From Pseudomonadota bacterium (GTDB taxonomy: Bacteria > Pseudomonadota > Gammaproteobacteria > Steroidobacterales > Steroidobacteraceae): a DNA stretch of 25,042 bases. Below the pieces are notes generated by a model. It made no database searches, was not told where the DNA came from, and saw nothing but the letters and a program-made list of their open reading frames with translations. This document shows, piece by piece, positions 7,014-15,187 of this stretch (positions are counted from its first letter, which is position 1; each line of letters begins with the position of its first letter). Made by a program: the position numbers and the translations under genes. The DNA lies in NCBI GenBank assembly GCA_023428645.1, contig JAEYXD010000197.1, positions 1-25,042 on the forward strand, written 5' to 3'.

Positions 7014-7877
7014 CTATGTTTCGCGCGGCCGCTGCGCGTCGAAATCGCTGGCGTCGTGACGCTCGGGCAGCTGCGACGCTGGATCTCCCGTCGTCCGATT
7101 GACCATGCGGCCACGTTTCACGGCGGGACGCGCTGCAATCGTCTCGGCCCAGCGTCGTACGTGCGTGTACTGCTGCACGCTCAAGAACGTGCCCGCATCG
7201 TCGTACAGATCGCCGAGCGCGAGCTGCCCATACCAGGGCCAGGTGGCGATGTCGGCGATCGTGTAACTGTCGCCGGCGAGGTATTCGGTGAGCGCAAGCC
7301 GCCGGTCGAGTACATCGAGTTGACGCTTCGCCTCCATCGCGTAGCGATCGATCGCGTACTCGATCTTCTCGGGGGCGTACGCATAGAAGTGACCGAACCC
7401 GCCGCCGAGAAACGGCGCGGCGCCCGCTTGCCAGAACAGCCAGGACAGGCATTCGGCCCGCGCGTTTCCGCCGGGGACGAGCACGCCGAACTTCTCCGCG
7501 AGATGCAGCAGGATGGCGCCGGATTCGAAGACGCGCACCGGTGTGGGCCCGCTGCGATCGAGCAGCGCGGGGATCTTCGAATTCGGATTGACCTCGACGA
7601 AGCCGCTGCTGAATTGCTCGCCTTCATTGATCCGAATCAGCCACGCGTCGTACTCCGCGCCCGCGTGACCGGCTTCGAGCAGCTCCTCGAGCATGATCGT
7701 CACCTTGACGCCGTTCGGTGTGCCCAACGAATACAACTGCAAGGGATGTCGCCCGACGGGCAAATCCTTGGCGTGTGTCGGTCCCGCGGTCGGTCGATTG
7801 ATGTTCGCGAATGTTCCGCCGTTACGCTTCGTCCATTCCCAGACGCGCGGCGGTGTGTAGGTTCGAGAGGTTGTCAT
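7014..7877 (-). CDS. yghU: YghU-type glutathione S-transferase
   Basis: This 287-residue cytosolic protein of the Nu-class glutathione transferases acts as a glutathione-dependent disulfide-bond oxidoreductase or organic hydroperoxide reductase. It keeps the long YghU N-terminal extension: T-P-P-x-V-W, then F-A-N-I-N-R-P, then L-P-V-G-x-H-P-L-Q-L-Y-S. These precede the thioredoxin fold with T-P-N-G-V-K-V. The cis-proline loop N-P-N-S-K-I-P and the F-E-S-G-A-I helix follow. The all-helical C-terminal domain carries L-A-G-D-S-Y-T-I-A-D-I-A. Length and order match the family well. The ATG has AGG five bases upstream. It lies 64 bp after the PQQ dehydrogenase gene on the same strand and may be read through from that operon. 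Thiol-stress protection is the likely role. Confidence 0.93.
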   Translation of the reverse strand: MTTSRTYTPPRVWEWTKRNGGTFANINRPTAGPTHAKDLPVGRHPLQLYSLGTPNGVKVTIMLEELLEAGHAGAEYDAWLIRINEGEQFSSGFVEVNPNSKIPALLDRSGPTPVRVFESGAILLHLAEKFGVLVPGGNARAECLSWLFWQAGAAPFLGGGFGHFYAYAPEKIEYAIDRYAMEAKRQLDVLDRRLALTEYLAGDSYTIADIATWPWYGQLALGDLYDDAGTFLSVQQYTHVRRWAETIAARPAVKRGRMVNRTTGDPASQLPERHDASDFDAQRPRET

Positions 7878-7941
7878 TGGTACCTGATGAGATGAATCGA
7901 GGCTGCATTATCAACGACTCGTCGCCGACATGGGTCCACCG

Positions 7942-9270
7942 CTACGGTTGCGATTCCGTCGCGTCGGCTGGAGCCGTGCCTGCCGCGGTCGGCGTGACAC
8001 GCCACACGGTGTTCGAGAGATCGTCGGCGATGATCAATGCTCCGCGCGGATCGACGGTCACGCCGACAGGCCGACCGCGAGTCTTGCCGTCGCTGCCGCG
8101 AAAGCCGGTGACGAAAGGCACCGGTGGCCCGGCGGGTCGTCCTTGCCGAAACGGCACGAAGACGACCTCGTAGCCGACCGGCGGAGTGCGATTCCAACTG
8201 CCGTGCTCGCCGACGAAGACACCGTCCCCAAATGCCTCGCCCATGGCGGCTGTCGAGAACGCTACGCCCAGCGCCGCGACGTGCGCGCCGAGGCTGTAGT
8301 CGGGCGTGATCGCGGCCGCCACTTTGTCGGGCCGCTGCGGGCGCACGCGCGTGTCGACGTTCTGTCCCCAGTAGCTGTAGGGCCAGCCGTAGAAGCCGCC
8401 GGCACGTACGGCGGTGAGATAGTCGGGAACCAGGTTCGTGCCGATCTCATCCCGCTCGTTCACGACCGCCCACAACAGACCCGTGACCGGCTGAATGGCG
8501 AGCGCGGTCGGATTGCGCAGCCCCGTTGCGTATTGCGTGCGCGCGCCGGTTTGCGGGTCGACCCGCCAGATCATTGCGCGGTCGACTTCCGCTGCCATGC
8601 CGCGCTCGGTGATGTTGCTGTTCGAACCGATGCCCACATACAGATATCGGCCATCGGGGCTCGCCGCCAACGCTTTCGTCCAGTGATGATTGATCGCCGA
8701 CGGCAGGTCGGTGACTTTGACGGGCGGCGTGCTCGCGCGCGTCGCGCCTTCCTGGTAGTCGAAGCGCACGAGCGATCCTTGATTGGCCACGAACAGACGG
8801 CCGTCGATCAACGCGAGCCCATAAGGCGCATCCAGGTTTTCGGCGAACACGGTGCGCAGCTCGTATGTGCCATCGCCGTCCGCGTCCCGCAAGAGCGTCA
8901 GCTGGTTGCCGCCCTCGACGGGGCTCGTGCCCTCGGCCTTGATGTAGCCCGCGATGACGTCCTTCGGCTTCAGGTTCGGCGCGTGACCGCCTCTGCCTTC
9001 CGCGACCAGGATATCGCCGTTGGGCAGCAGCAGCGTTTGACGCGGTATTCTCAAGTCCGTCGCGATGGCGCTGATCGTGAAGCCTGGCGGCACACGGGGC
9101 AGCTCATCGCCCCAGGCGGCGGGTTGCGCGATCGTCATCGTCGGCAGCAAGCCGCGATGCGGCTTCGGCAGCTGCGGATCCGGGCCGAATTGCAAGGGCT
9201 CGGTGTCGCCGCCGCACGCGCCGAGCGCCGTCGACAGGCTCGCCAGCAAGATCACGCAGCAGCGCTTCAT
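7942..9270 (-). CDS. PQQ-dependent sorbosone-type dehydrogenase lipoprotein
   Basis: This 442-residue exported lipoprotein belongs to the soluble glucose/L-sorbosone dehydrogenase beta-propeller family, whose members use PQQ and Ca to oxidise sugars or aldehydes in the periplasm. A lipoprotein signal ends in L-G-A-C (Cys-19), followed by G-G-D. Family hallmarks are R-I-P-R-Q-T-L-L-L-P-N-G-D-I near the N-terminus, Y-G-W-P-Y-S-Y-W-G in the middle, then V-G-E-H-G-S-W-N-R, and G-R-P-V-G-V-x-V-D-P-R-G-A-L near the end. The frame is open a further 35 codons upstream. The start at 9270 is chosen because it gives a clean signal peptide and an ATGA overlap with the DUF2231 gene. The substrate is unknown. 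Its position at the end of an mxaRSACKL-like operon suggests that those proteins help load or mature it. Confidence 0.88.
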   Translation of the reverse strand: MKRCCVILLASLSTALGACGGDTEPLQFGPDPQLPKPHRGLLPTMTIAQPAAWGDELPRVPPGFTISAIATDLRIPRQTLLLPNGDILVAEGRGGHAPNLKPKDVIAGYIKAEGTSPVEGGNQLTLLRDADGDGTYELRTVFAENLDAPYGLALIDGRLFVANQGSLVRFDYQEGATRASTPPVKVTDLPSAINHHWTKALAASPDGRYLYVGIGSNSNITERGMAAEVDRAMIWRVDPQTGARTQYATGLRNPTALAIQPVTGLLWAVVNERDEIGTNLVPDYLTAVRAGGFYGWPYSYWGQNVDTRVRPQRPDKVAAAITPDYSLGAHVAALGVAFSTAAMGEAFGDGVFVGEHGSWNRTPPVGYEVVFVPFRQGRPAGPPVPFVTGFRGSDGKTRGRPVGVTVDPRGALIIADDLSNTVWRVTPTAAGTAPADATESQP

Positions 9271-9692
9271 GCGATTCTCCGCGCGCGCCGCGTCGCGAAG
9301 CCGAGCCACGTCGCGACACACGCGAGCACTGCGACGATGAGCGATAACACCAGCCCGCTCGGCATGCTGGCCCACGCGTCACGCGCATGCATCAGTGCGT
9401 TGAAGAAGCCGAGCACCCAAATCGTCAAGAGGACTGCCGCATACGCGGCGATTCCAGCGAGGCGCTGCTTCGGGCGGCTCGCATCGACGACGACGAACAT
9501 CAGTGCGATGCCCGCGAAGAGCAGACCGCCGACAATCAGCCACGCTGCAAAATTGAGCCACTGAATTTCATACGTCCGCACGTAGGCGATATCGCTCAGC
9601 GCCGCGCCGAAGAACATCGGGAGGCAGCCGGCCAGCAGCACCGCGTGCGCAGGATGAATCGCCTCGGAATAACTGCTGCGGATGACGGACAC
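9267..9692 (-). CDS. DUF2231-type membrane protein
   Basis: This 141-residue integral membrane protein has about four hydrophobic helices. It begins with S-E-A-I-H-P-A-H-A-V-L-L-A-G, the DUF2231 pattern with a conserved I-H-P and P-M-F-F-G near the first helix. Its function is unknown. The family frequently sits next to sorbosone-type dehydrogenases and may be a membrane partner in electron transfer or anchoring, which is inference. GTG at 9692 is preferred over an upstream ATG at 9734. GAGG lies five bases before it and overlaps the stop of the preceding VWA gene, which avoids a 35-base overlap. Its own stop overlaps the dehydrogenase ATG in ATGA, so the two are translationally coupled. Confidence 0.8.
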   Translation of the reverse strand: MSVIRSSYSEAIHPAHAVLLAGCLPMFFGAALSDIAYVRTYEIQWLNFAAWLIVGGLLFAGIALMFVVVDASRPKQRLAGIAAYAAVLLTIWVLGFFNALMHARDAWASMPSGLVLSLIVAVLACVATWLGFATRRARRIA

Positions 9693-9697
9693 GAAAG

Positions 9698-9701
9698 CCT
9701 C
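9698..9701 (-). promoter_or_regulatory. Ribosome site deciding the DUF2231 start
   Basis: On the minus strand GAGG lies five bases before the GTG at 9692 and overlaps the TGA stop of the upstream VWA gene (GTGAGG). This favours the 141-residue form and coupled translation. Confidence 0.55.
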
Positions 9702-10710
9702 ACGAGCGCGGAAGCGGGCTGACAGTATGCGCACGACGATCGTGTTCCTCTATTCGCTTTTCCGATGTTCGCGCCTGAAGTGTGAGCCGCATGTGGTCGG
9801 ATTCCTTCCCCCGAAGCCCGAGCAGCGGCCGAAAGCGCACGAAGAGCGCCAGCATCGCGAGGAAGACAGGGATCCAGGTCAGATTCGTCGGCGTTGCCGC
9901 GCGCCGCGCGTAGCGCGCGTCACGCAGCGCCGCGCCCAACGAATTCAAATCGTCCAAGTGCGCGTAATCGAAGCGTAGCTGGCCGGCCAGCGCTCGAAGG
10001 TGCGCCTCGCGCACGCCGGACAGGTGCTCGCCGCTCGTCGTGCTCGGATTGCGCAGCCACTGAGGCGTTTGCACGACTTCGTCGGCGCGCCAATAACCGT
10101 GACGTCGACCTTCCGTGTCGATGCGCGGAATCGGGCTCGGCGTCGGCGAGCCCGTGCCGATCAGCCAACCGCGGATGGGACTGTCCTTCAGCTCCTCGAG
10201 CACGTGCGGTGCGTAGGCATCGAGCGGCGGCGCCTCCTGGCCGTCCGTCATGAAGACGATATCCGGTGCGCCGCTCGCCTCCTGCGCGGCCAGCACCGAC
10301 CAGTACACGCCCTTCATGATCTCGCTCGCGTTGGACCAGCGCATGCGTCCATCGATCTTGTCGAGCGACGTCAGCAGGTCGCTGTAGTTCGCGCAGACTT
10401 CCACCGGCGTGAGCAGCAGGATCGTGCGATAGCCGGTGAACGCACCCCAGCCGACGCGCGAGCCGCAAGGCAGTGCTCGCAAGGCGTGCCGTGCCGCGGC
10501 GTGCGCGTACGCCAGACGGCTCGTGGGCTCGCCGTCGAGCTGATAGTCCTCCACGTTCATGCTCTGGCTGATATCGAAGACGACCACATAGTCGTAGGTG
10601 TCGCGTGGCAGCTTCACGGGCGGCAGGACGAGCGCGACGATCAGGAGTGCCAGCGCCAGCGTGATGAGCCGCGACTCCTGCTCGAAGGCGACGCGCAGGA
10701 AGCGGCTCAT
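9700..10710 (-). CDS. mxaL: VWA-domain membrane protein, MxaL-like
   Basis: This 336-residue membrane-anchored von Willebrand factor A protein has an N-terminal helix (about 14-31), then the metal-binding MIDAS motif D-I-S-Q-S-M (D46, S48, S50). The VWA core includes F-M-T-D-G-Q-E. A second hydrophobic helix near the C-terminus (P-V-F-L-A-M-L-A-L-F) is followed by a basic tail. It occupies the MxaL place, last of the six accessory genes. In methylotrophs MxaA, K and L are needed for active, Ca-loaded methanol dehydrogenase. ATG at 10710 is chosen although the frame is open 45 codons further up, because it forms an ATGA overlap with the TPR gene and puts the membrane helix at the N-terminus. 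A generic BatB/VWA assignment is the fallback. Confidence 0.85.
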   Translation of the reverse strand: MSRFLRVAFEQESRLITLALALLIVALVLPPVKLPRDTYDYVVVFDISQSMNVEDYQLDGEPTSRLAYAHAAARHALRALPCGSRVGWGAFTGYRTILLLTPVEVCANYSDLLTSLDKIDGRMRWSNASEIMKGVYWSVLAAQEASGAPDIVFMTDGQEAPPLDAYAPHVLEELKDSPIRGWLIGTGSPTPSPIPRIDTEGRRHGYWRADEVVQTPQWLRNPSTTSGEHLSGVREAHLRALAGQLRFDYAHLDDLNSLGAALRDARYARRAATPTNLTWIPVFLAMLALFVRFRPLLGLRGKESDHMRLTLQARTSEKRIEEHDRRAHTVSPLPRS

Positions 10711-11240
10711 GGCAGATCGATTCGCACGCCTTGCAGCGTGCTCACGCTCTGTTCGCGCTGCGGCGGCTCGTCCTTGTCTTCGATGTCCTGCTCGACTTCC
10801 GGCGCGAGCCGCAGCGCGAGCTCGAGGTTGTAGCGCGCATCCCAATCCGTGGGCGCATGACGCAACAGCCCGCGATAGCTTTGCTTGGCCAGCTCGACGA
10901 ACGGCAGTGATTGCGCGGCATCCGAGCGGTTCTCGAGCGCGTGGCGCATGTAGAGATTGCCGAGGTTGTACAGCGCACGCTGCCGCAGGTCAGGTTGTGT
11001 CTCGCCGCTGAGCGCCTTGTATGCCTTGATCGCGGCCTCCGACTCGCCGGCGCCCGCCAGGCTCAGTGCCCGGGCGAATCGCGCCTCAGGAACGCTCGCG
11101 TCGAAGTCGGCGATGCGCGCGCTCGCGATCGCCGCGTTCACGCGCTTGCCGTCTTGCAGACGCCAACCTTCCCGCGCGGCGAGCGCCGCGCAGGCAAGCG
11201 CGATGCCGCCGAATATCCAGTGCACGAAGATTCGTCTCAC
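10707..11240 (-). CDS. mxaK: TPR-like protein, MxaK-like
   Basis: This 177-residue protein has an N-terminal membrane helix (about 5-22) and a tetratricopeptide-like helical region. The segment R-A-L-Y-N-L-G-N-L-Y (88-97) is followed by V-E-L-A-K-Q-S-Y-R (115-123). D-W-D-A-R-Y-N-L-E-L-A-L-R-L-A-P-E (132-148) is the MxaK/BatC-type signature, and the tail is acidic and Gln/Glu-rich. It probably faces the periplasm as an adaptor between the two VWA proteins. The start is GTG at 11240, overlapping the preceding TGA as GTGA. The frame is open for a further 102 codons upstream, but that part is low-complexity Arg/Ala shadow of the mxaC-like gene. Gene position between two VWA genes supports the MxaK call. 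Confidence 0.82.
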   Translation of the reverse strand: MRRIFVHWIFGGIALACAALAAREGWRLQDGKRVNAAIASARIADFDASVPEARFARALSLAGAGESEAAIKAYKALSGETQPDLRQRALYNLGNLYMRHALENRSDAAQSLPFVELAKQSYRGLLRHAPTDWDARYNLELALRLAPEVEQDIEDKDEPPQREQSVSTLQGVRIDLP

Positions 11241-12247
11241 GGCCAGCTCGACAGCAGCAAGGATCGATATGCCAGCAACGACACGCAGCAAATCGTCGCG
11301 AGCGCGAGGAAGTAGCGGCTGTAATCCTGCCGTGGAATGCGTTCGAAATAGTCGAGCGGCAGGTTCTGCTGCCGGCCGACGTCGCTGACCGCGCGGGCGA
11401 GGTCTTCGGGCGCCTCGGCCTGGTAGGCGCGATACGGCGTCCGCAGCGATTGAAAGAACCGGTGCAGCGCCATCTCCGGCGCGGTCTCCCAGCGCGCGAG
11501 CGTCGAATTCAGATCGGCGCTGTTGTACGAACGCAGATAGATCCAATACAGCGCGACGCGATTACGCGCGAGGCCGCGGCGGATGCGATCCGCCGTGTCT
11601 TCGTCGAGATGCGCGCCGCCGTCGGAGACCAGCAGAATGATTCTGCTGCCCGTGTAGGCGCGATTGTCGAACTCGCCGATCGCGGCCACCAGCGCCTCGC
11701 CGACTTCCGTCTCCGCGAGGCCGCGGCCGGTGGCGCTCGCGGCGATGCCGGCTTGCACGACTTCGTCATGCTGTGTGAACGGCACGACGCTGAGCGGCCG
11801 CGTGCTGAAGTACATCAACGCGAAGCGATCGTCCGCGCGCTGCGCGACGAATCGCGACAGCAGGTCGCGCGCCGTGGCGCTCTTTTGCGGGCCGCGATCC
11901 TTGTGATAGAGCAGCACCGACGGATCGAGATTGCGCCAGTCTTGCGGCAGCATCCGATCGTCCATGCTCCGGCTGCGATCGAGGAGCACCAGAATCTCCG
12001 CGCCTTGGCCGGTGCGTGCAACCTGCGTTTCGGGCTTGCCTGGCTGCGCGAGCGCGATGATCGTGCTCGCGAGCGCGAGCACGCCGAACACCGGCCACAG
12101 CCAGCCCAGCACGCGGCCGAGCGCATCTTGCGGCAAGAGGGCCACGTACGAGAACGCGAGCATCGGGCGGCGGCCGGGCAGCAGCGGCAGCAATGCGAGC
12201 GGCAGCAGCAACAGCAGCCAGGGCTGGGCGAAGTCGAAGCTGCTCAT
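11237..12247 (-). CDS. mxaC: VWA-domain membrane protein, MxaC-like
   Basis: This 336-residue membrane protein of BatA/MxaC type has a short N-terminal segment with W-L-L-L-L-L-P-L-A-L-L (10-20) and a second helix at about 49-66. The MIDAS motif is D-R-S-R-S-M (D90, S92, S94). The VWA core includes L-L-V-S-D-G-G-A-H and E-V-G-E-A-L. A C-terminal helix (Y-F-L-A-L-A-T-I-C-C-V) completes the two-ended anchoring typical of the family. It probably forms, with the MoxR ATPase and the other VWA protein, a maturation machine acting on a periplasmic dehydrogenase. The ATG overlaps the stop of the MxaA-like gene as ATGA, and its own stop overlaps the next GTG. A longer open frame upstream is a shadow of that gene. 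Confidence 0.87.
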   Translation of the reverse strand: MSSFDFAQPWLLLLLPLALLPLLPGRRPMLAFSYVALLPQDALGRVLGWLWPVFGVLALASTIIALAQPGKPETQVARTGQGAEILVLLDRSRSMDDRMLPQDWRNLDPSVLLYHKDRGPQKSATARDLLSRFVAQRADDRFALMYFSTRPLSVVPFTQHDEVVQAGIAASATGRGLAETEVGEALVAAIGEFDNRAYTGSRIILLVSDGGAHLDEDTADRIRRGLARNRVALYWIYLRSYNSADLNSTLARWETAPEMALHRFFQSLRTPYRAYQAEAPEDLARAVSDVGRQQNLPLDYFERIPRQDYSRYFLALATICCVSLLAYRSLLLSSWP

Positions 12248-13122
12248 CGCGCGTACCGCCGCTCGAGCCGCTGCAGCTCGCGACACAAGGTGAGCGCGGA
12301 TACCGGTGCCGTCGATAGGCCCGTGCCGAAGAACCGTTCGCTCGATTGCGCGAAGAAGCGCTCGATCTCCGCGCGCAGCGGCTGCAAGTACGGCGCGCGC
12401 TGGAACAGCGTCGGCAGGGTATCGAGCTGAATGACGCGTCCGGCCGTCCGGTCGAATGCTCGATGCAGCTTCTGCCAGGCCTGCGGTGTCGCCTCGCCGA
12501 GATCCTCCATTTCGTGCAGCGCGTGTGCGAAGGGGAGATTCGCGCGTTCGCGCAAGTCGCGCCATCGCGACCAGGCGAACCACGCGGCCAGCGTGAGCGC
12601 CAAAGCGAACAATGCAAACCGAAATCGCGCTCGCGTTGCGGCCGTGGGAACGGGCACGGCGGCGCGATCCGGCCGCAACTGCTCCACGGTCGGCGCCGTG
12701 CCGGCGGGAATGAGCGCACCGATCGTAAGCGCGGACGGCGCGACGGCAAGCTTCGCGCCGTTCGTCGAGACGAGCGTCCAGGCCGGCAGTCCGGCTGCAG
12801 CGAGCGCCTGCGGCGCGTTCGTCACTTGATAGTCGACGATCAGCCAGCGTTGCCCGTCGGCAGTCGTATCGATTCGCGACGCGCGCCGTTCGAGCCATAA
12901 GCTCACGCGCTGCGGCGTCGTGAGTGCTTTGGGCTCGAACGCCGGAGGCAACGAGACGCGCTGCGTGACCACATCACCGATGACGTGCCCGAACGATCTC
13001 GGCTGAACGACTGTCGCCGGCAGCTCGCGCGCGGGCGATTGCTCCGCGGCGGGCGTCGTGAGAGGCGCAGTCATGCCCGTGATCAGCGCCACGGCCGATG
13101 CGGCGAGGCGCGCCGACCTCAT
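12244..13122 (-). CDS. mxaA: MxaA-like exported membrane protein
   Basis: This 292-residue protein has a signal peptide (residues 1 to about 26, ending T-P-A-A-E) and a periplasmic beta-rich domain opening with V-V-Q-P-R-S-F-G-H-V-I-G-D (38-50). It has one membrane helix at about 168-184, and a cytoplasmic tail with A-F-D-R-T-A-G-R-V (222-230) and L-R-A-E-I-E-R-F-F (249-257). This architecture and these two blocks are characteristic of MxaA, required for incorporation of Ca into PQQ methanol dehydrogenase in methylotrophs. ATG at 13122 is chosen because it gives the signal peptide and overlaps the DUF58 stop as ATGA. A longer frame upstream is Arg/Ala shadow. Finding an MxaA-like protein rather than a BatD protein distinguishes this cluster from ordinary MoxR-Bat loci. 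Confidence 0.85.
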   Translation of the reverse strand: MRSARLAASAVALITGMTAPLTTPAAEQSPARELPATVVQPRSFGHVIGDVVTQRVSLPPAFEPKALTTPQRVSLWLERRASRIDTTADGQRWLIVDYQVTNAPQALAAAGLPAWTLVSTNGAKLAVAPSALTIGALIPAGTAPTVEQLRPDRAAVPVPTAATRARFRFALFALALTLAAWFAWSRWRDLRERANLPFAHALHEMEDLGEATPQAWQKLHRAFDRTAGRVIQLDTLPTLFQRAPYLQPLRAEIERFFAQSSERFFGTGLSTAPVSALTLCRELQRLERRYAR

Positions 13123-13973
13123 GTGGAGATCTCGAAGAAGTAGCGCGACAGCGCCTCGGCATCGAACTCGCCGCGGAGGTGAAGGGGTCGGATGCCGCGC
13201 GCTTCGAAGCGCTCGTCCAGCTCGACGCGCCGCTGTGCGACGGCGTCGCGCCAGCGCGCACGCACGCTCGGGCGCAGCCAGAGCGTGCGACGAGCGCCGC
13301 TCTCCGCATCCCGCACGGCGAGCAAGGCAGTCGCGGGCGGCGGTTCCCATTCGGCGCGGTCCGAGACGATCAGCGGCACGACGAATGCCGCCGCGAGCAA
13401 GTCGAGCGCGGCATCGAGGGTATCGAGCGGAAACTGGCAGTCGGACACGAGGAAGACCAGCCCGGCGTGCCCTGCGAGTCGCAACACGGCGTCCTCGAGG
13501 CCAGTGCTGCCGCCCGCCGATCCTTCGCACTGCCTGAGCGCCGCCGCCATGAGCGTGCCGGTGCCGCGACTGAGCAGCGCGGGCACGAAGAGGTCGTCGC
13601 GCGCGCGGGCGTCGAACGCCACCATGCCGAGCGGGTCGCCGACGCGAAACGTGCTGTGGCCCAGCGCCTCGACGAAGTCCGCGGCGATCTGCAGCTTGGA
13701 TCGCGGTTGGCCGAAGCGCATCGAGCCCGACACATCCACGACGACGTGCACCGGCACGCTGATGCGCTGGCGATTGATGCGCACGAGCCAATCACCGCGA
13801 ACCTCGCGCAGGCTTGCGCGCAGGTCCAAGCGGCGCGGATCGGGCCAGTCATAGAGGCGGCCGTGCGCGACGAACTCCTGCCCGGGGCCGAGGCTCGAGC
13901 CAGGATGCGCACCGGGGCGCCAGCCCGCCGAGCGGCGCGGGACTCGGTAATGAAACTCGTGCGCCTGACTCAT
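13119..13973 (-). CDS. mxaS: DUF58 protein, MxaS-like
   Basis: This 284-residue soluble DUF58 protein starts with an extended N-terminal region containing G-P-G-Q-E-F (29-34) and Y-D-W-P-D-P-R-R-L-D (41-50). This corresponds to the conserved DUF58 block before the VWA-like core. The core carries D-V-S-G-S-M (80-85), a complete MIDAS sequence. DUF58 proteins act with MoxR ATPases, and MxaS is the methylotroph version, always second in the operon. The ATG at 13973 follows the MoxR stop by two bases, and the stop overlaps the MxaA-like start. A longer frame upstream is a shadow of the ATPase gene. Confidence 0.87.
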   Translation of the reverse strand: MSQAHEFHYRVPRRSAGWRPGAHPGSSLGPGQEFVAHGRLYDWPDPRRLDLRASLREVRGDWLVRINRQRISVPVHVVVDVSGSMRFGQPRSKLQIAADFVEALGHSTFRVGDPLGMVAFDARARDDLFVPALLSRGTGTLMAAALRQCEGSAGGSTGLEDAVLRLAGHAGLVFLVSDCQFPLDTLDAALDLLAAAFVVPLIVSDRAEWEPPPATALLAVRDAESGARRTLWLRPSVRARWRDAVAQRRVELDERFEARGIRPLHLRGEFDAEALSRYFFEIST

Positions 13974-13975
13974 CG

Positions 13976-15001
13976 TCACACCGCGGGCGTGGCGATCTTG
14001 TCGAGCAGCTGCGCGATCAGCGCGTCGGCGAGCGGACCGCGGCGCAGCTCGTACACCGGCGTGAAGAACACGCGATGTCCCAAGGTCCACGGCGCGACCG
14101 CGTGAATGTCCGCGGGCGTGAGATGCAGTCGTCCGGCCAGCCACGCGACGACTCTCGCGGCGCGCGTGAGGGACATCATGCCGCGCGGGCTCACGCCAGC
14201 GAGAATCAGCTTCGTCATGTCGACGCCCTCGAGCCGTACACCGAAGCGGCCCGGTGCATGGCTCGCATCCCACAGATCCATGACATAGCGCTGCAGCGTG
14301 TCGGAGGCATGGATGCTGCGTTGGATGGTCGCGCTGATCGTATTGAGCTCCTGCCACGGCAGAATCGCGGGCGTCACGCGCTCGAGCAGCTCATCGACAT
14401 CATGGAATGCCGGATCGAACACGAGCGAGCGCCGCACGTCCGGATCGGACGGGGTCGGCATGCGCAGCTCGAACATGAACCGGTCGCGCGCCGCCGAGGC
14501 GAGCTCGAAGGTTTCTTCCTTCTCGACCCGGTTGCGATCCGCGAACACGATCATGTGCGGAAACCGGTACATCCTGTCGAAGGCCGAGACGGTGCGCTCG
14601 GCCATCGCGCGCAGCAGCAGCGACTGCACCTGCGGTCGCGCGCGGTTGATCTCGTTGAAAAAGAACGTGGCCAGCCGCTCGCCATGGCGCAGCAGCGGGC
14701 CCGGATCGATCCGGGGCTTGCCTTCGATGTCGACGTAGGTGTGATAGACCAGGTCGCCCGGCATCAGATCGACGGTGCCCTCGATCCGCTCGAACTCGCC
14801 GCCGATCGCGCGGGAGAACGCCCGGAGCACGGTCGTCTTGCCGACGCCGACGTCGCCTTCGAGGAGCACGTGCCCGCGGGCGAACAGGGCCACGTTGATC
14901 AAGTGGATGACGTCACGCTGCCCGATGATCGCCTTGCCGACCTCGGCTTCCACGCGTAACGCGCGATCCCGCCAGTCTTGTAAGTGTTCCTCGGAACCCA
15001 T
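13976..15001 (-). CDS. mxaR: MoxR-family AAA+ ATPase, MxaR-like
   Basis: This 341-residue cytoplasmic AAA+ ATPase leads the accessory operon. Walker A is G-D-V-G-V-G-K-T-T (49-57). The Walker B region reads F-F-F-N-E-I-N-R-A (113-121), with Asn (N116) where most MoxR proteins have Asp, while the catalytic Glu (E117) is kept. Sensor 1 region A-D-R-N-R-V-E-K-E-E-T-F-E replaces the usual MoxR A-T-Q-N-P-x-E. From memory, both variations occur in the MxaR branch. The family is thought to remodel or activate target enzymes together with VWA proteins. GAGG precedes the ATG by six bases. The 237 bp upstream are shared with the divergent KaiC-like gene. Confidence 0.9.
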   Translation of the reverse strand: MGSEEHLQDWRDRALRVEAEVGKAIIGQRDVIHLINVALFARGHVLLEGDVGVGKTTVLRAFSRAIGGEFERIEGTVDLMPGDLVYHTYVDIEGKPRIDPGPLLRHGERLATFFFNEINRARPQVQSLLLRAMAERTVSAFDRMYRFPHMIVFADRNRVEKEETFELASAARDRFMFELRMPTPSDPDVRRSLVFDPAFHDVDELLERVTPAILPWQELNTISATIQRSIHASDTLQRYVMDLWDASHAPGRFGVRLEGVDMTKLILAGVSPRGMMSLTRAARVVAWLAGRLHLTPADIHAVAPWTLGHRVFFTPVYELRRGPLADALIAQLLDKIATPAV

Positions 15002-15187
15002 ACGCGCCTCGATCGTCGGATCGGCAGGGCGCTAGCAGAACGCAGCGGGGCGGTCGCGTCTGTCAGGGTGATCCGCAGCCTCCGGCGTGGTGGGCGTGCA
15101 GGCGGGAACCAAGACGCTGCCCTGAGCGTTCGGCTGGCCGGCGCGTATTCCTAAATCAATGACTTCACGCGATCCCGTTCTCAGCGG

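Noticed and set aside
7930..9564. 544-codon rightward frame over the PQQ dehydrogenase gene
   Set aside because: It is a shadow of the strongly supported leftward dehydrogenase and DUF2231 genes. It has no family pattern.
9700..15001. Ordinary MoxR-BatABCD aerotolerance operon
   Set aside because: The third gene has MxaA features and the TPR gene lies between the two VWA genes, which matches mxaRSACKL order better than bat order.
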